From: Bacteroidetes bacterium UBA1947
Lineage (GTDB): Bacteria > Bacteroidota > Bacteroidia > Chitinophagales > Chitinophagaceae
Direction: 5' to 3'
Length of the DNA stretch: 41,147 bases
Assembly: GCA_002336915.1 (NCBI GenBank)
Contig: DDET01000046.1
Span: 1 to 41,147, forward strand
The first letter of the stretch is position 1, and the number at the start of each line of letters is the position of its first letter. The notes below the pieces were generated by a model, which was not told the origin of the DNA, searched no databases, and saw only the letters and a program-made list of their open reading frames with translations. Position numbers and translations under genes: made by a program. Below, piece by piece: positions 1 through 7,794 of this stretch.

Positions 1-3000
1 TATAAGCATACACTTCGGCGGGTTGGGGGTGGCCTTTGTAAGTACCATCCCATCCTTTTGCTTTGTTGTCTGTTTCAAATATCACCTGTCCCCAGCGGTT
101 GTACACACGCAGTTTTACCTTGCCCAGCCTGAATCCCCTTATGTATAGGACGTCATTTTCGCCGTCCCCGTTAGGGGTGAAGGCAGAAGGTACGCCCACC
201 ACTTTGTCCACATCCATTTTGATGCTCTTGCAGGCAGTATCTATGCAATTGTGCTCATTTACAGCGATCAGGCAGATATTATACAGTCCTGAGTCGTTGT
301 ACAGTTTGTCTGGGTTTTCGGCAGTGCTTGATGTACCGTCACCAAAATCCCAGTTGAAAATGGTAGCATATGGCGAAGACAGGTTGTGGAAATGCACCGG
401 TGTATTGGGGCTTGGCGGGTCAGGCTCAAAGCTGTAATCAGCGATCATGGGCTTACTGATATTGAAATTGTGGCTGAGCGTATCATGGCAGCCTACTGCA
501 TTGACGATGACCAGGTCTGCGCTTTCAGCGCCGTCCTGCGGGTAAGTGTGCGTAGCGGGATTAGAGATGGCAATAGCCGTATCGCCGGGGAAGCTCCAGG
601 CATAAGATACCGCCTGGTTTGAGCCCGGATCAGGCACAGCCGTTAACAGGGCACTGCGGCAGTCGGTAGCAGAGTCTTTAATGGTATAGTTAAAAGGCTG
701 CGAAGTATCGACGATGTTGAATACTACATTATAAACACAGCCATTGCTGTCTGTAATAATGCAGGTGTCCATGCCAATGCCTAAGCCAGTAAGCATGGTG
801 TCGGTACTATTTCCGGGCGTCCACAAATAAGTGTAAGGGCCCACGCCGCCTGTGCCGATAGCTTTGGCAACACCGGTATTCATTTGGCCCTGGCAAACAA
901 CATTTGTTTTGGTTACCTGTGCAATTAATTTTTCCGGCTCTTTGATATCAAACGTATCGGTTTTGATGCAACTGTTGTAATCCTGTATGGTACAAATGTA
1001 AGTGCCTGCTTTGAGGCCGGCAGCGGCATTTGTATTGCCGCCTGCAGGCGACCATGAATAAGTATAAGGGAGCGTGCCGCCGGATATAATGACCTGTGCA
1101 TAGCCACTGCTGTCGCCATAACATTTCACATCCAGCTGCGAATCGGCCCAAGTTATAGGGAGTGGTTCGGTAATAGTGATAACCTCATCATGAGTGCAAT
1201 TGTTATAGTCAGTAATGGTGCAGGTATAGATGCCGGCGGGCAAGCCTGTGGCATTTGGCCCGGTGCCCCCGGTGGGTGCCCATGAATAAGCGTAGGGAGC
1301 TGTGCCACCTGCAGCCAGCACCGTGGCTATACCGTTATTGCCGCCATGGCAAAGTATATCGGCATGCGAAATGGCAGCTACCATAGCCGGCCCTTCGGTA
1401 ATGGTATATTCCTGGCTGGTAGTGCAATTATGTGCATCCGTAACTGTAACGGTATAAACACCTGCGGCCAGGTTGTAGGCATTGGGCGCATTACCACCTG
1501 TTGGCAACCATGAGTAAGAATAAGGCATGGTGCCGCCTGAGACCATGGCTGTGGCAAGGCCGGTATGCGCGCCATTGCAGGTCACATTGGCCTGCGAGGG
1601 GGTAATTGAAAGATTAGCGCCCGGTTCTACTATCACAGCAGATTGCGTAGTAGTACAACCATGAGCATCAGTAATGGTGCAGGTATATGTACCTGCAGTT
1701 AAATTATTGGCTGTTGCGTTATTGCCGCCGCTTGGTGCCCATGAATAAGTATAAGCAAGTGTACCGCCCGAAACTACAACAGTGGCGGTGCCGTCACCTG
1801 CACCATGGCAGGTAACATCGGTATGCGAGATGGTAGCGCTAAGCACAGCGGGCTGTGTAATGGTAAAGTTTTTGGTAAGCACACAGCCATTGGCATCGGT
1901 GATCGTGCACACATAAGCACCCGGGGCAAGTCCTGTAGCGCTGGCAGCATTGCCGCCGCTGGGGCTCCATGAATACGTATAGCCCGGAGTGCCACCTGAA
2001 ACCGTTACCGAAGCAGCGCCATCGTTAGCACCGTTGCAACTGATATTTGTTTGCGTTGTAGTAGCGCTCAGGGGAGCGGCAGGTTGTGTAAGTGTAAATG
2101 ATTTTTGCAGTGTGCAGTTGTTGAAGTCTGTAATGGTACAGGTGTAATTGCCTGCAACAAGCCCGCTGGCAGTGGGGTTGGTTCCACCGCTGGGCGCCCA
2201 TAAATAAGTATAAGGTATAGTGCCGCCCGAGACATTTACTGTTGCAGAACCCGTAGCTGCGCCATTGCATAATATATTCACCTGCGAAGTGGTGGCAGCC
2301 AGGGAGCCGGCCTGTGTGATGGTGAATACTTTTTGCAGTGTGCAGTTATTGGCATCGGTAATGGTGCAGGTATAAGTGTTTGCACTAAGGTTGCTGGCAG
2401 TAGGGTTGGTGCCGCCCGTTGGCGCCCATGAATACGTATAGCCCGGAGTGCCTCCAGTAACATTGACCGTAGCAGAACCATTATTGCCCCCGTTGCAGCT
2501 TACGTTCACCTGCGAGGTAGTGGCTGCAAGCGCGGGTGGTTGTGTTATTACTATAGTATCCCTTACGGTATCCTGTGCAGCATCAATTACCCTGCAGGTA
2601 TAAGACCCTGCAGTAAGGCCGGTAATGCTTTGCGTGGTTTGATTGCCGGGTGTCCAGAGATAAGTATAGGGAGCGGTGCCGTTCGACGGAGTAACCGAAG
2701 CAGTACCATCATTACCACCAAAGCAACTTACATTGGTGTGAGAAGGTGTAGCATGGAATGTTGCTGAAATTACCTCTACCGAATCGAGATAGTAATACGC
2801 ATACTGCCCTTGTGGGCCCGAGTAGTTGGTATTCGCATCATCCCTGAAGTTGCCGACGATCACATGGTCATACGCGGAATCGGCTGTGAATGTAGCAGTC
2901 ATCGTTGTCCAGTTAAGGGTATCCGTAATGACACCGTACGCTGCCCCGTAGTCTACTTGTGGGGTTACCGGCAGCGGCGCCCAGTTATTGAGCGGTGCGC

Positions 3001-3427
3001 CTATGCCGTTTTGATAGAAGAATACTGCAAAGCCGTCGGAATAGCTGTCTGTATAGTTTGCCTTTACGATATGTATCGTTACCTGGTAGGTTTCCCCTAT
3101 CACCAGCGGCGTAAGTGTGCCGCGTGCATATTCCCTATAGCCGTTTCCGTAATTGTAAAACCCGGCATACGCATTTCCCTGGTAGGGCTGCTGGAAGCCG
3201 GCAAAATTTACAGGAACACCCACCGTCGCATTCGGGTTCGCGCAGGTGTTGAAATAGTCGGACGTTCCTTGGGTTGGCTGGTCCCAGCCATTGCAATAGG
3301 CCAGCTGGCTAAACGCATTGGGGCAGGTATTGTATTGCTCAAAACCTCCGTTGGATACTAAATTGACCTGCGAGCGGCCTACGAAAAATGTGAGCAGTAA
3401 AGTTGCAAGTGTAAGTGTGTACTTCAT
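1..3427 (-). CDS. SprB-repeat surface protein with T9SS type B sorting domain (3' end beyond window)
   Basis: This is a large secreted cell-surface protein, about 1142 codons visible. The start ATG is at 3425-3427 and a signal peptide follows (hydrophobic TLATLLLTFFVG, then RSQ). Residues about 20-220 form a jelly-roll-like domain beginning NLVSNGGFEQY. Nine SprB repeats of 76-77 residues follow (about residues 225-900), each with V-x-C-x-G near its start and an ITQP-like end. Two PKD-like segments come next; the second contains NWDFGDGTS. From about residue 1070 there is a gliding-motility/CHU_C type sorting domain (AFTPNGDGENDV, then VYNRWGQVIFET and GWDGTYKG). The frame is still open at base 1; by comparison with the family roughly 20 residues are missing. 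The sorting domain implies export by the T9SS and attachment or release at the outer membrane. The exact ligand or role (adhesion, gliding) cannot be told. Confidence 0.88.
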   Translation of the reverse strand, partial: MKYTLTLATLLLTFFVGRSQVNLVSNGGFEQYNTCPNAFSQLAYCNGWDQPTQGTSDYFNTCANPNATVGVPVNFAGFQQPYQGNAYAGFYNYGNGYREYARGTLTPLVIGETYQVTIHIVKANYTDSYSDGFAVFFYQNGIGAPLNNWAPLPVTPQVDYGAAYGVITDTLNWTTMTATFTADSAYDHVIVGNFRDDANTNYSGPQGQYAYYYLDSVEVISATFHATPSHTNVSCFGGNDGTASVTPSNGTAPYTYLWTPGNQTTQSITGLTAGSYTCRVIDAAQDTVRDTIVITQPPALAATTSQVNVSCNGGNNGSATVNVTGGTPGYTYSWAPTGGTNPTASNLSANTYTCTITDANNCTLQKVFTITQAGSLAATTSQVNILCNGAATGSATVNVSGGTIPYTYLWAPSGGTNPTASGLVAGNYTCTITDFNNCTLQKSFTLTQPAAPLSATTTQTNISCNGANDGAASVTVSGGTPGYTYSWSPSGGNAASATGLAPGAYVCTITDANGCVLTKNFTITQPAVLSATISHTDVTCHGAGDGTATVVVSGGTLAYTYSWAPSGGNNATANNLTAGTYTCTITDAHGCTTTQSAVIVEPGANLSITPSQANVTCNGAHTGLATAMVSGGTMPYSYSWLPTGGNAPNAYNLAAGVYTVTVTDAHNCTTSQEYTITEGPAMVAAISHADILCHGGNNGIATVLAAGGTAPYAYSWAPTGGTGPNATGLPAGIYTCTITDYNNCTHDEVITITEPLPITWADSQLDVKCYGDSSGYAQVIISGGTLPYTYSWSPAGGNTNAAAGLKAGTYICTIQDYNSCIKTDTFDIKEPEKLIAQVTKTNVVCQGQMNTGVAKAIGTGGVGPYTYLWTPGNSTDTMLTGLGIGMDTCIITDSNGCVYNVVFNIVDTSQPFNYTIKDSATDCRSALLTAVPDPGSNQAVSYAWSFPGDTAIAISNPATHTYPQDGAESADLVIVNAVGCHDTLSHNFNISKPMIADYSFEPDPPSPNTPVHFHNLSSPYATIFNWDFGDGTSSTAENPDKLYNDSGLYNICLIAVNEHNCIDTACKSIKMDVDKVVGVPSAFTPNGDGENDVLYIRGFRLGKVKLRVYNRWGQVIFETDNKAKGWDGTYKGHPQPAEVYAY
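893..2747 (-). repeat. Nine tandem SprB-type coding repeats, 228-231 bp period
   Basis: Within the surface-protein gene the conserved Cys codon recurs at 2723, 2495, 2267, 2036, 1808, 1577, 1349, 1121 and 893 (lowest base of each codon), giving spacings of 228, 228, 231, 228, 231, 228, 228 and 228 bp. All are multiples of three, so the reading frame is kept. The units are similar but not identical at base level (for example shared blocks around CCCATGAATA and GGTATA). Such arrays can expand or contract by recombination; whether this one does is not visible from one sequence. Confidence 0.9.
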
Positions 3428-3576
3428 TTTATACAGATAAAAACAGGCAAAATGGTAAATAAAAAGGTAATGTAATTCGTAAGATAGTTGGGGTATTTCA
3501 CATAATAGACAAAACATTGCTCATTATGGTTGGATAAAGTTATATTTTATCTGTTACATGTGTCGCATACTTGCAC

Positions 3577-3606
3577 AAAAAAAGCCCAACCATGGGTTGA
3601 GCTCTT
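3577..3606 (-). terminator. Rho-independent terminator after the acyl-CoA dehydrogenase
   Basis: Read on the minus strand, AGCTCAACC-CAT-GGTTGGGCT forms a nine-pair stem with a 3-base loop and one G-T type pair, followed directly by seven T residues. It begins about 20 bases after the stop codon of the dehydrogenase, which fits an intrinsic terminator for that gene and insulates the surface-protein gene downstream. Confidence 0.85.
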
Positions 3607-3625
3607 TATAATGAAATGAAAATCT

Positions 3626-4768
3626 TTAATCTTTTAATACCGTCCTGCTGATCACAATGCGCTGCACTTCGCTGGTACCCTCATATATCTGGGTAATTTT
3701 GGCATCGCGCATCAGGCGCTCTACATGGAATTCCTTCACATATCCATATCCACCATGTATCTGCACGGCTTCATTAGTTACCCACTGCGCCATGTCCGAT
3801 GCAAATAGTTTTGCTATTGAGGCCGGTAGAGTGTAGTCCTTGCCCTGGTCCTTGGTCCACGCGGCTTTAAGGCACAGCAAACGTGCTGCTTCTATATAGG
3901 TGGCCATGTCGGCCAGTTTAAAGGCTATCGCCTGGTGGTTATGTATCTCTGTGCCGAAGGCTTTGCGTTCTTTGGAATATTTAAGTGCCAGTTCATAAGC
4001 GCCGCTGGCTATACCCAATGCCTGCGATGCAATACCTATACGGCCGCCTGCAAGCACCTTCATGGCAAACTTGAAGCCGAATCCGTCTTCGCCTATGCGG
4101 TTTTCCTTAGGCACTTTCACGTCCTGGAACATAATACTGTGCGTATCGCTGCCGCGTATGCCCAGTTTGTTTTCTTTTGCACCTACCGTCACGCCCGGCC
4201 AGTCTTTGTGCACGATTAGCGCATTAATGCCTTTGTGCCCTTTTTCAGGATAGGTCTGTGCTATTACGAGGTAGTAGGATGCGGTGCTGCCGTTGGTTAT
4301 CCAGTTCTTCATGCCGTTCAGCAGGTAGTAGTCGCCTTTATCTTCCGCAGTGGTGCGTTGTGATGTAGCGTCCGATCCTGCTTCCGGTTCGCTCAGCAGG
4401 AAGGCGCCTATCTTCTGGCCTGTAGCGAGCTCAGTAAGGTATTTTTGTTTCTGTTCCTCGTTGCCGAAGGTTTCAAGCCCCCAGCAAACCAGTGAATTGT
4501 TCACACTCATGCAAACCGAGGTAGAGGCATCTATCTTGGATATCTCTTCCATCGCCAGCACATAAGATATGGTATCCATGCCCGATCCCCCGTATTTAGG
4601 ATCTACCATCATGCCCAGGAAGCCCAGTTCCCCAAGCTTCTTTATTTGCTCAAGAGGTACCTTCTGGTGCTCGTCGCGCTCTATTACACCCGGTAATAAT
4701 TCATTGCGGGCAAAATCCCTGGCCGCCATCTGTACGGCTATCTGTTCCTCGGTAAGTTGAAAATTCAT
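3626..4768 (-). CDS. Acyl-CoA dehydrogenase (short/medium-chain, butyryl-CoA dehydrogenase type)
   Basis: A 380-residue FAD flavoprotein that introduces the alpha-beta double bond in acyl-CoA during fatty-acid or branched-chain oxidation, passing electrons to ETF; cytoplasmic. The N-terminal helical domain begins MNFQLTEEQ. The middle beta domain has FLLSEPEAGSDA and NGMKNWITNG, both typical FAD/substrate-contacting segments. The C-terminal domain has RKAFG, QIHGGYGYVKE and YEGTSEVQR, where Glu363 is the expected catalytic base. The frame stays open upstream to 5089, but that stretch is Cys/Pro/Arg-rich and overlaps the divergent sigma-factor gene, so the ATG at 4766-4768 is chosen; it gives the usual family length. 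Substrate chain length cannot be fixed from sequence. Confidence 0.95.
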   Translation of the reverse strand: MNFQLTEEQIAVQMAARDFARNELLPGVIERDEHQKVPLEQIKKLGELGFLGMMVDPKYGGSGMDTISYVLAMEEISKIDASTSVCMSVNNSLVCWGLETFGNEEQKQKYLTELATGQKIGAFLLSEPEAGSDATSQRTTAEDKGDYYLLNGMKNWITNGSTASYYLVIAQTYPEKGHKGINALIVHKDWPGVTVGAKENKLGIRGSDTHSIMFQDVKVPKENRIGEDGFGFKFAMKVLAGGRIGIASQALGIASGAYELALKYSKERKAFGTEIHNHQAIAFKLADMATYIEAARLLCLKAAWTKDQGKDYTLPASIAKLFASDMAQWVTNEAVQIHGGYGYVKEFHVERLMRDAKITQIYEGTSEVQRIVISRTVLKD

Positions 4769-4801
4769 ATTGCCCGCAAAATACGCCGATTTTTTATTTT
4801 G

Positions 4802-4829
4802 GGAAGCGTAATTACAAATTCCCGCTTCC
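4802..4829. promoter_or_regulatory. Perfect inverted repeat in the divergent promoter region, operator candidate
   Basis: GGAAGCG and CGCTTCC are separated by 14 A+T-rich bases in the 113-bp gap between the acyl-CoA dehydrogenase (minus) and the ECF sigma gene (plus). A spaced perfect dyad there could bind a dimeric regulator. This is inference; a 7-bp arm can occur by chance. Confidence 0.3.
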
Positions 4830-4881
4830 GGGTATATGGAATCCCTGCTTTTTCCCATCTTTATAGCAGTAAATTCGGCTT

Positions 4882-5457
4882 TTGGAGCACCCAACGCAAT
4901 ACAATAAATTGACCGACGAAGAACTGCTGGCCGGCTACAGGTCCGGCGGCGACAGTCGCTTGTTGGGCACCTTGCTGCAGCGCTACACCATGCTATTGTT
5001 GGGTGTGGGCATGAAGTACATGAAGGATCGTGACGAGGCGCAGGATGCTGTTCAACAGGTATTTGTAAAAGCCATAACCCACCTGCCACAGGGCGAGATA
5101 CTAAATTTTAAAGGCTGGCTCTATGTGTTGATGCGCAATCATTGCCTGCAGCAATTAAGGGATAAGACTTATAAGACCAACGAAAAAGTGCTAAACAATA
5201 TAATAGCCCCCGAAATAAATAGAGAAGAAATAATATTACAGGAGCATACCCTGGAGCAGATGACGGAAGCCCTGCAGGAGCTAAACGAAGAACAGAAACA
5301 ATGCATTACTTTGTTTTACCTGCAAAAGCAAAGTTATAACGATATAATAGCAAGCACAGGCTTTACCTTTACACAGGTGAAAAGCCATATACAGAATGGT
5401 AAGAGGAACCTTAAAATATTGTTGCAAAAGAAAATGGGTACAGGCAGTAATCAATGA
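4882..5457 (+). CDS. ECF-type RNA polymerase sigma factor
   Basis: A 191-residue sigma-70 family factor with only regions 2 and 4, so of the extracytoplasmic-function class. Region 2 lies at about residues 28-90 (RYTMLLLGVGMKYMKDRDEA, then AQDAVQQVFVKA, and FKGWLYVLMRN). Region 4 lies at about 130-185, with an LNEEQKQCI segment and a helix-turn-helix ending TFTQVKSHIQNGKRNLK. The reading frame has no ATG before residue 37, which would remove half of region 2, so the TTG at 4882 is taken as the start; no strong ribosome binding site is visible. The stop overlaps the next gene by 4 bp (ATGA), which implies translational coupling with its likely anti-sigma partner. Confidence 0.9.
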   Translation: MEHPTQYNKLTDEELLAGYRSGGDSRLLGTLLQRYTMLLLGVGMKYMKDRDEAQDAVQQVFVKAITHLPQGEILNFKGWLYVLMRNHCLQQLRDKTYKTNEKVLNNIIAPEINREEIILQEHTLEQMTEALQELNEEQKQCITLFYLQKQSYNDIIASTGFTFTQVKSHIQNGKRNLKILLQKKMGTGSNQ

Positions 5458-5807
5458 GCGAACTGAACGACATATTGGCCAATGATGCACAGGGACGGCT
5501 GCCCGAAGACAAGCTGATGGCTTACCTTGAGGGACGGCTTTCAGCAGAAGAGCAGCGCGAAGTAGAAAACCTTTTGTCGCAGGAAGGTTTTGAAAGCGAT
5601 GCAGTGGAGGGACTGAAGTATTTGCCGCCTGCTGATGCGAAAGAAGCTGTAAACCAATTGAACCATACTTTAAGAAAAGAATTATTATCCCGCAAACATC
5701 AGCGCCGCAGGCAGATCAAGGACAATCCGTGGGCCCTGCTTGCCATAGGTTTAACTTTACTCTTGGTGATTTTGGCGTATTTTGTAATCCGCTTGGTTAT
5801 AAAATAA
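5454..5807 (+). CDS. Single-pass membrane protein, probable anti-sigma factor
   Basis: A 117-residue protein whose start overlaps the stop of the sigma gene. The N-terminal part (about 1-60) reads LPEDKLMAYLEGRLSAEEQ, the compact helical pattern of short anti-sigma domains that resemble the ZAS family but lack its zinc His/Cys set. A basic stretch (RKHQRRRQIKD, about 78-88) precedes one transmembrane helix (about 92-116, ALLAIGLTLLLVILAYFVI). The predicted arrangement is a cytoplasmic sigma-binding head and a membrane anchor with almost no periplasmic part, so an input signal would have to come through a partner. The role is inferred from position and architecture. Confidence 0.7.
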   Translation: MSELNDILANDAQGRLPEDKLMAYLEGRLSAEEQREVENLLSQEGFESDAVEGLKYLPPADAKEAVNQLNHTLRKELLSRKHQRRRQIKDNPWALLAIGLTLLLVILAYFVIRLVIK

Positions 5808-5819
5808 GAGAATCAGAGA

Positions 5820-6488
5820 ATGAGAAAAACTTTTTTCCTTGCCCTTTTTCTGCTCGGCAGTTCTGCGGTATTTGCACGGGTCGATTCAATGGTAGTAAGA
5901 AACAAATGGTGTACCCGTACCGATACAATAGTGCTGTACAAAGATGGCTGGAACATGTTGCAGGTTTTTGGTGGTGATACCAACCCCAATGAGGTCCGTT
6001 TCAAAAGCTACGACTCCGATCTGCGTTTCGGTGCGCAGGATGTGAAGAAGGATACACTTTGTGCTTATGCCATGCCGTTTGCTACAGGACAAAAAATGAA
6101 GATGGCCGTAGTAAATAAGAAAACAGGTCGCGTGATAAAAGAAGTCTATTGCATATCAGATTCTATGCCCGAACCTGTTGCAGTCGTGGGCTTCCTGAAG
6201 AGCAATACCGTAACAAAAAAAGACCTGCTGGCGCAGTCATTGTTGAGGGTTACCTATCCGCATTCCGACTATAGTTACCCATACAAAATACTGAGCTACA
6301 CCTTCAAGGCTTATAAAGATCCCGCAAGCGTAACCAAGGCAGTAGAAGGCACATTCATTCCGCTCGATATACAGAAGATAATAAAAGATCTCAAGCCGGG
6401 CACTGCCCTTGTCTTCAGTGACATCATTGCCGTCTGCCCCGACTGCAATAGCCGCAAGCTAAAGGACATAAAGCTCGTCATCCAATAG
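5820..6488 (+). CDS. Secreted protein resembling the GldM C-terminal domain
   Basis: A 222-residue protein with a cleavable signal peptide (FLALFLLGSSAVFA, about residues 6-19). The first part is beta-rich with KVVNKKTG-type strands. The last about 110 residues (from PVAVVGFLKSN) follow the pattern of the GldM C-terminal domain, including QSLLRVTYPHSDYSYPYKIL, an ALVFSDIIA segment and a final RKLKDIKLVIQ; this assignment is by eye. GldM is the T9SS motor subunit whose periplasmic domains stack; this protein has no inner-membrane helix of its own beyond the signal peptide. It follows the anti-sigma-like gene by 12 bp and is presumably in the same operon, so it may be a periplasmic partner of that system. 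It could also be an unrelated beta-sandwich protein. Confidence 0.55.
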   Translation: MRKTFFLALFLLGSSAVFARVDSMVVRNKWCTRTDTIVLYKDGWNMLQVFGGDTNPNEVRFKSYDSDLRFGAQDVKKDTLCAYAMPFATGQKMKMAVVNKKTGRVIKEVYCISDSMPEPVAVVGFLKSNTVTKKDLLAQSLLRVTYPHSDYSYPYKILSYTFKAYKDPASVTKAVEGTFIPLDIQKIIKDLKPGTALVFSDIIAVCPDCNSRKLKDIKLVIQ

Positions 6489-6520
6489 CGATTATAGAAA
6501 AGAATAAAGCGGGTACAATT

Positions 6521-6570
6521 CCCCCTTTGTGCGGGTGCGCCTGTGCATAGCCGAAGGGGGGCAGGGGGAT
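6521..6570. repeat. G-rich/C-rich intergenic inverted repeat
   Basis: CCCCCTTTG (6521-6529) pairs with CGAAGGGGG (6552-6560) with one mismatch, and a second G run (GCAGGGGGAT) follows. A related arrangement (CCCCCT, AGGGGG, then TAGGGGAT) occurs at 38875-38896 downstream of leuS, suggesting a dispersed family of small intergenic elements. There is no T run, so an intrinsic terminator is not supported, though the site is 32 bp after the GldM-C-like gene. Confidence 0.5.
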
Positions 6571-6749
6571 GTTCGCTCATCACACTCACACTGGTTTAAG
6601 TTTCCAACTTAAATCATAAATAGAACGAAGGACTTTGTCCGGCAGCACATATTCCAAAACTGCATCAGAGATGCCAGGGCACATTTTCCCCCTTTCTGCT
6701 TTCGTTATACCAATGCCTCATTATCAATACCTTAACCTAAAAAATAGGA

Positions 6750-6800
6750 GTATGATACCCTCCGCAAGGGGGTATCATACCCTTCCAAAAGGGTATCATA
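6750..6800. repeat. Palindromic TATGATACCC/GGGTATCATA cluster (three arms)
   Basis: GTATGATACCC (6750-6760) is followed by its exact reverse complement GGGTATCATAC (6770-6780) and then by another GGGTATCATA (6791-6800). The first arm can pair with either of the other two, giving mutually exclusive hairpins with loops of 9 and 30 bases. This is seen directly; function is unknown. Confidence 0.75.
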
Positions 6801-7180
6801 AAACTTCAATTTGCCCATCTCAAAACTGCTTCGGAACTTTACAGATTGTCCAACAACAGCCTTCAAAACCGGGCACTAGGGCGAATATTATTAAACAATA
6901 AACCGCTACTTTGAAAGAGCAAAAAGATCTTATGAAGCCGTTATCCAAATGTCCGGTGTCCGAAACGGTCGGGCATCAAATGTCCGATTCGGGCACAAAT
7001 CGGGCATGCTATTTTTATCGTCATATGATAAGCTGCAAAAGCCGTTCAGCCGCCTAACACCGTTAAGAAATGTCCGATTTTTATTTCATGCCCGGTCGCC
7101 TGTCTCGGCTCAGCCGATGGGGCATTTCCAAAAAAATTCTCCATACCGATAGGCGGGGGCATTAAATGAAGACCGGCATT

Positions 7181-7352
7181 TGGAAAGAAAGCGTTAAGAA
7201 AATTGAGGCTCAGGCCGTTAAGAAAGGAAAACCGTCTACTGAAGTTTAAAGAATTGAGGACGCATAAAAGTCCTGCTAAAACTTGGAGATATTCGAAGCT
7301 CGAACTTATTTTTCCTTTTAGGCCTGAACCTCAATTTTTAGCTTTCTTTCCA
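7181..7352. repeat. Large nested foldback element (structured RNA or miniature mobile element)
   Basis: Two arms are imperfect reverse complements: TGGAAAGAAAGC (7181-7192) with 7341-7352; AAATTGAGG and TCAGGCC (about 7199-7215) with 7321-7337; AAGGAAAA (about 7222-7230) with about 7309-7317. Inside, AAGTTT (7242-7247) pairs with AAACTT (7279-7284) and AGGAC (7257-7261) with GTCCT (7270-7274). All helices nest, giving one long rod with a small apical hairpin over about 170 bases. No coding sequence lies inside. It could be a MITE-like element, a REP-type element or a noncoding RNA. Confidence 0.65.
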
Positions 7353-7373
7353 AGAGCCTTGATTTTTTCTTTG

Positions 7374-7409
7374 GTTACTTTCTTTTGTATCAAGACAAAA
7401 GAAAGTAAC
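7374..7409. repeat. Perfect 15-bp hairpin
   Basis: GTTACTTTCTTTTGT (7374-7388), loop ATCAAG, then ACAAAAGAAAGTAAC (7395-7409): a perfect 15-base stem with a 6-base loop. It lies 21 bases after the large foldback. No T run follows on either side, so it is not an ordinary terminator; it looks like a dispersed intergenic repeat unit. Confidence 0.75.
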
Positions 7410-7765
7410 AGGTTGAGGAGAGGTTAATAAGGTGGGATTTAAAGAACAGATGATAAGTGTTGACGAAATAGACAAAGGACTAATCCATTTTTAATCAAAA
7501 CAGCCAATAACCGGAATTTATCGCTATTGCAAACAGGAAATAGTAAGCAAAAACAGGAACTAAGGAGAAATAATCATTTATGCTCATATGGCAATACAGG
7601 CAAGTATTCTCGGAGATTATCAAAAAAAAAGAGGAAATTTTAATATCCTACAGGAAAAACAGAAATTATGATCAATGCTAATTTGTCGCCTGCTATTTAC
7701 ATCTGGCACAAAGCGATTGATAATTTGATCAAAAACAATGGTACAAAAAAATGGTAAAATTAAGC

Positions 7766-7794
7766 ACCTCTCCTTCGCAGAGGCGGGGGAGAGG
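7766..7794. repeat. Short hairpin upstream of coaBC
   Basis: ACCTCTCC (7766-7773) and GGAGAGGT (about 7787-7795) form an 8-bp stem 34 bases before the coaBC start. It is probably another dispersed intergenic element; whether it lies in the coaBC leader depends on a transcription start that cannot be placed. Confidence 0.5.

Noticed and set aside
893..2747. Regularly spaced repeats as a possible CRISPR array
   Set aside because: The period is 228-231 bp, the whole unit is conserved rather than a short repeat with unique spacers, and the array encodes protein in one frame.
63..3361. Many short open frames on both strands across the first 3.4 kb
   Set aside because: They are out-of-frame shadows of the single large minus-strand SprB-repeat gene, whose frame runs unbroken from 3427 to the window edge.
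4769..5089. N-terminal extension of the acyl-CoA dehydrogenase
   Set aside because: The extension is Cys/Pro/Arg-rich, overlaps the divergent sigma gene and has no counterpart in the family; the ATG at 4766-4768 gives the normal length.
6635..6901. 88-codon plus-strand frame in the gene desert
   Set aside because: It runs through the TATGATACCC palindromes, has no recognisable domain, no good ribosome site and odd composition.
7181..7409. Foldback as an insertion sequence or retron
   Set aside because: No transposase or reverse transcriptase gene lies in or next to it, and no target-site duplication could be identified, so only a generic structured or miniature element is claimed.
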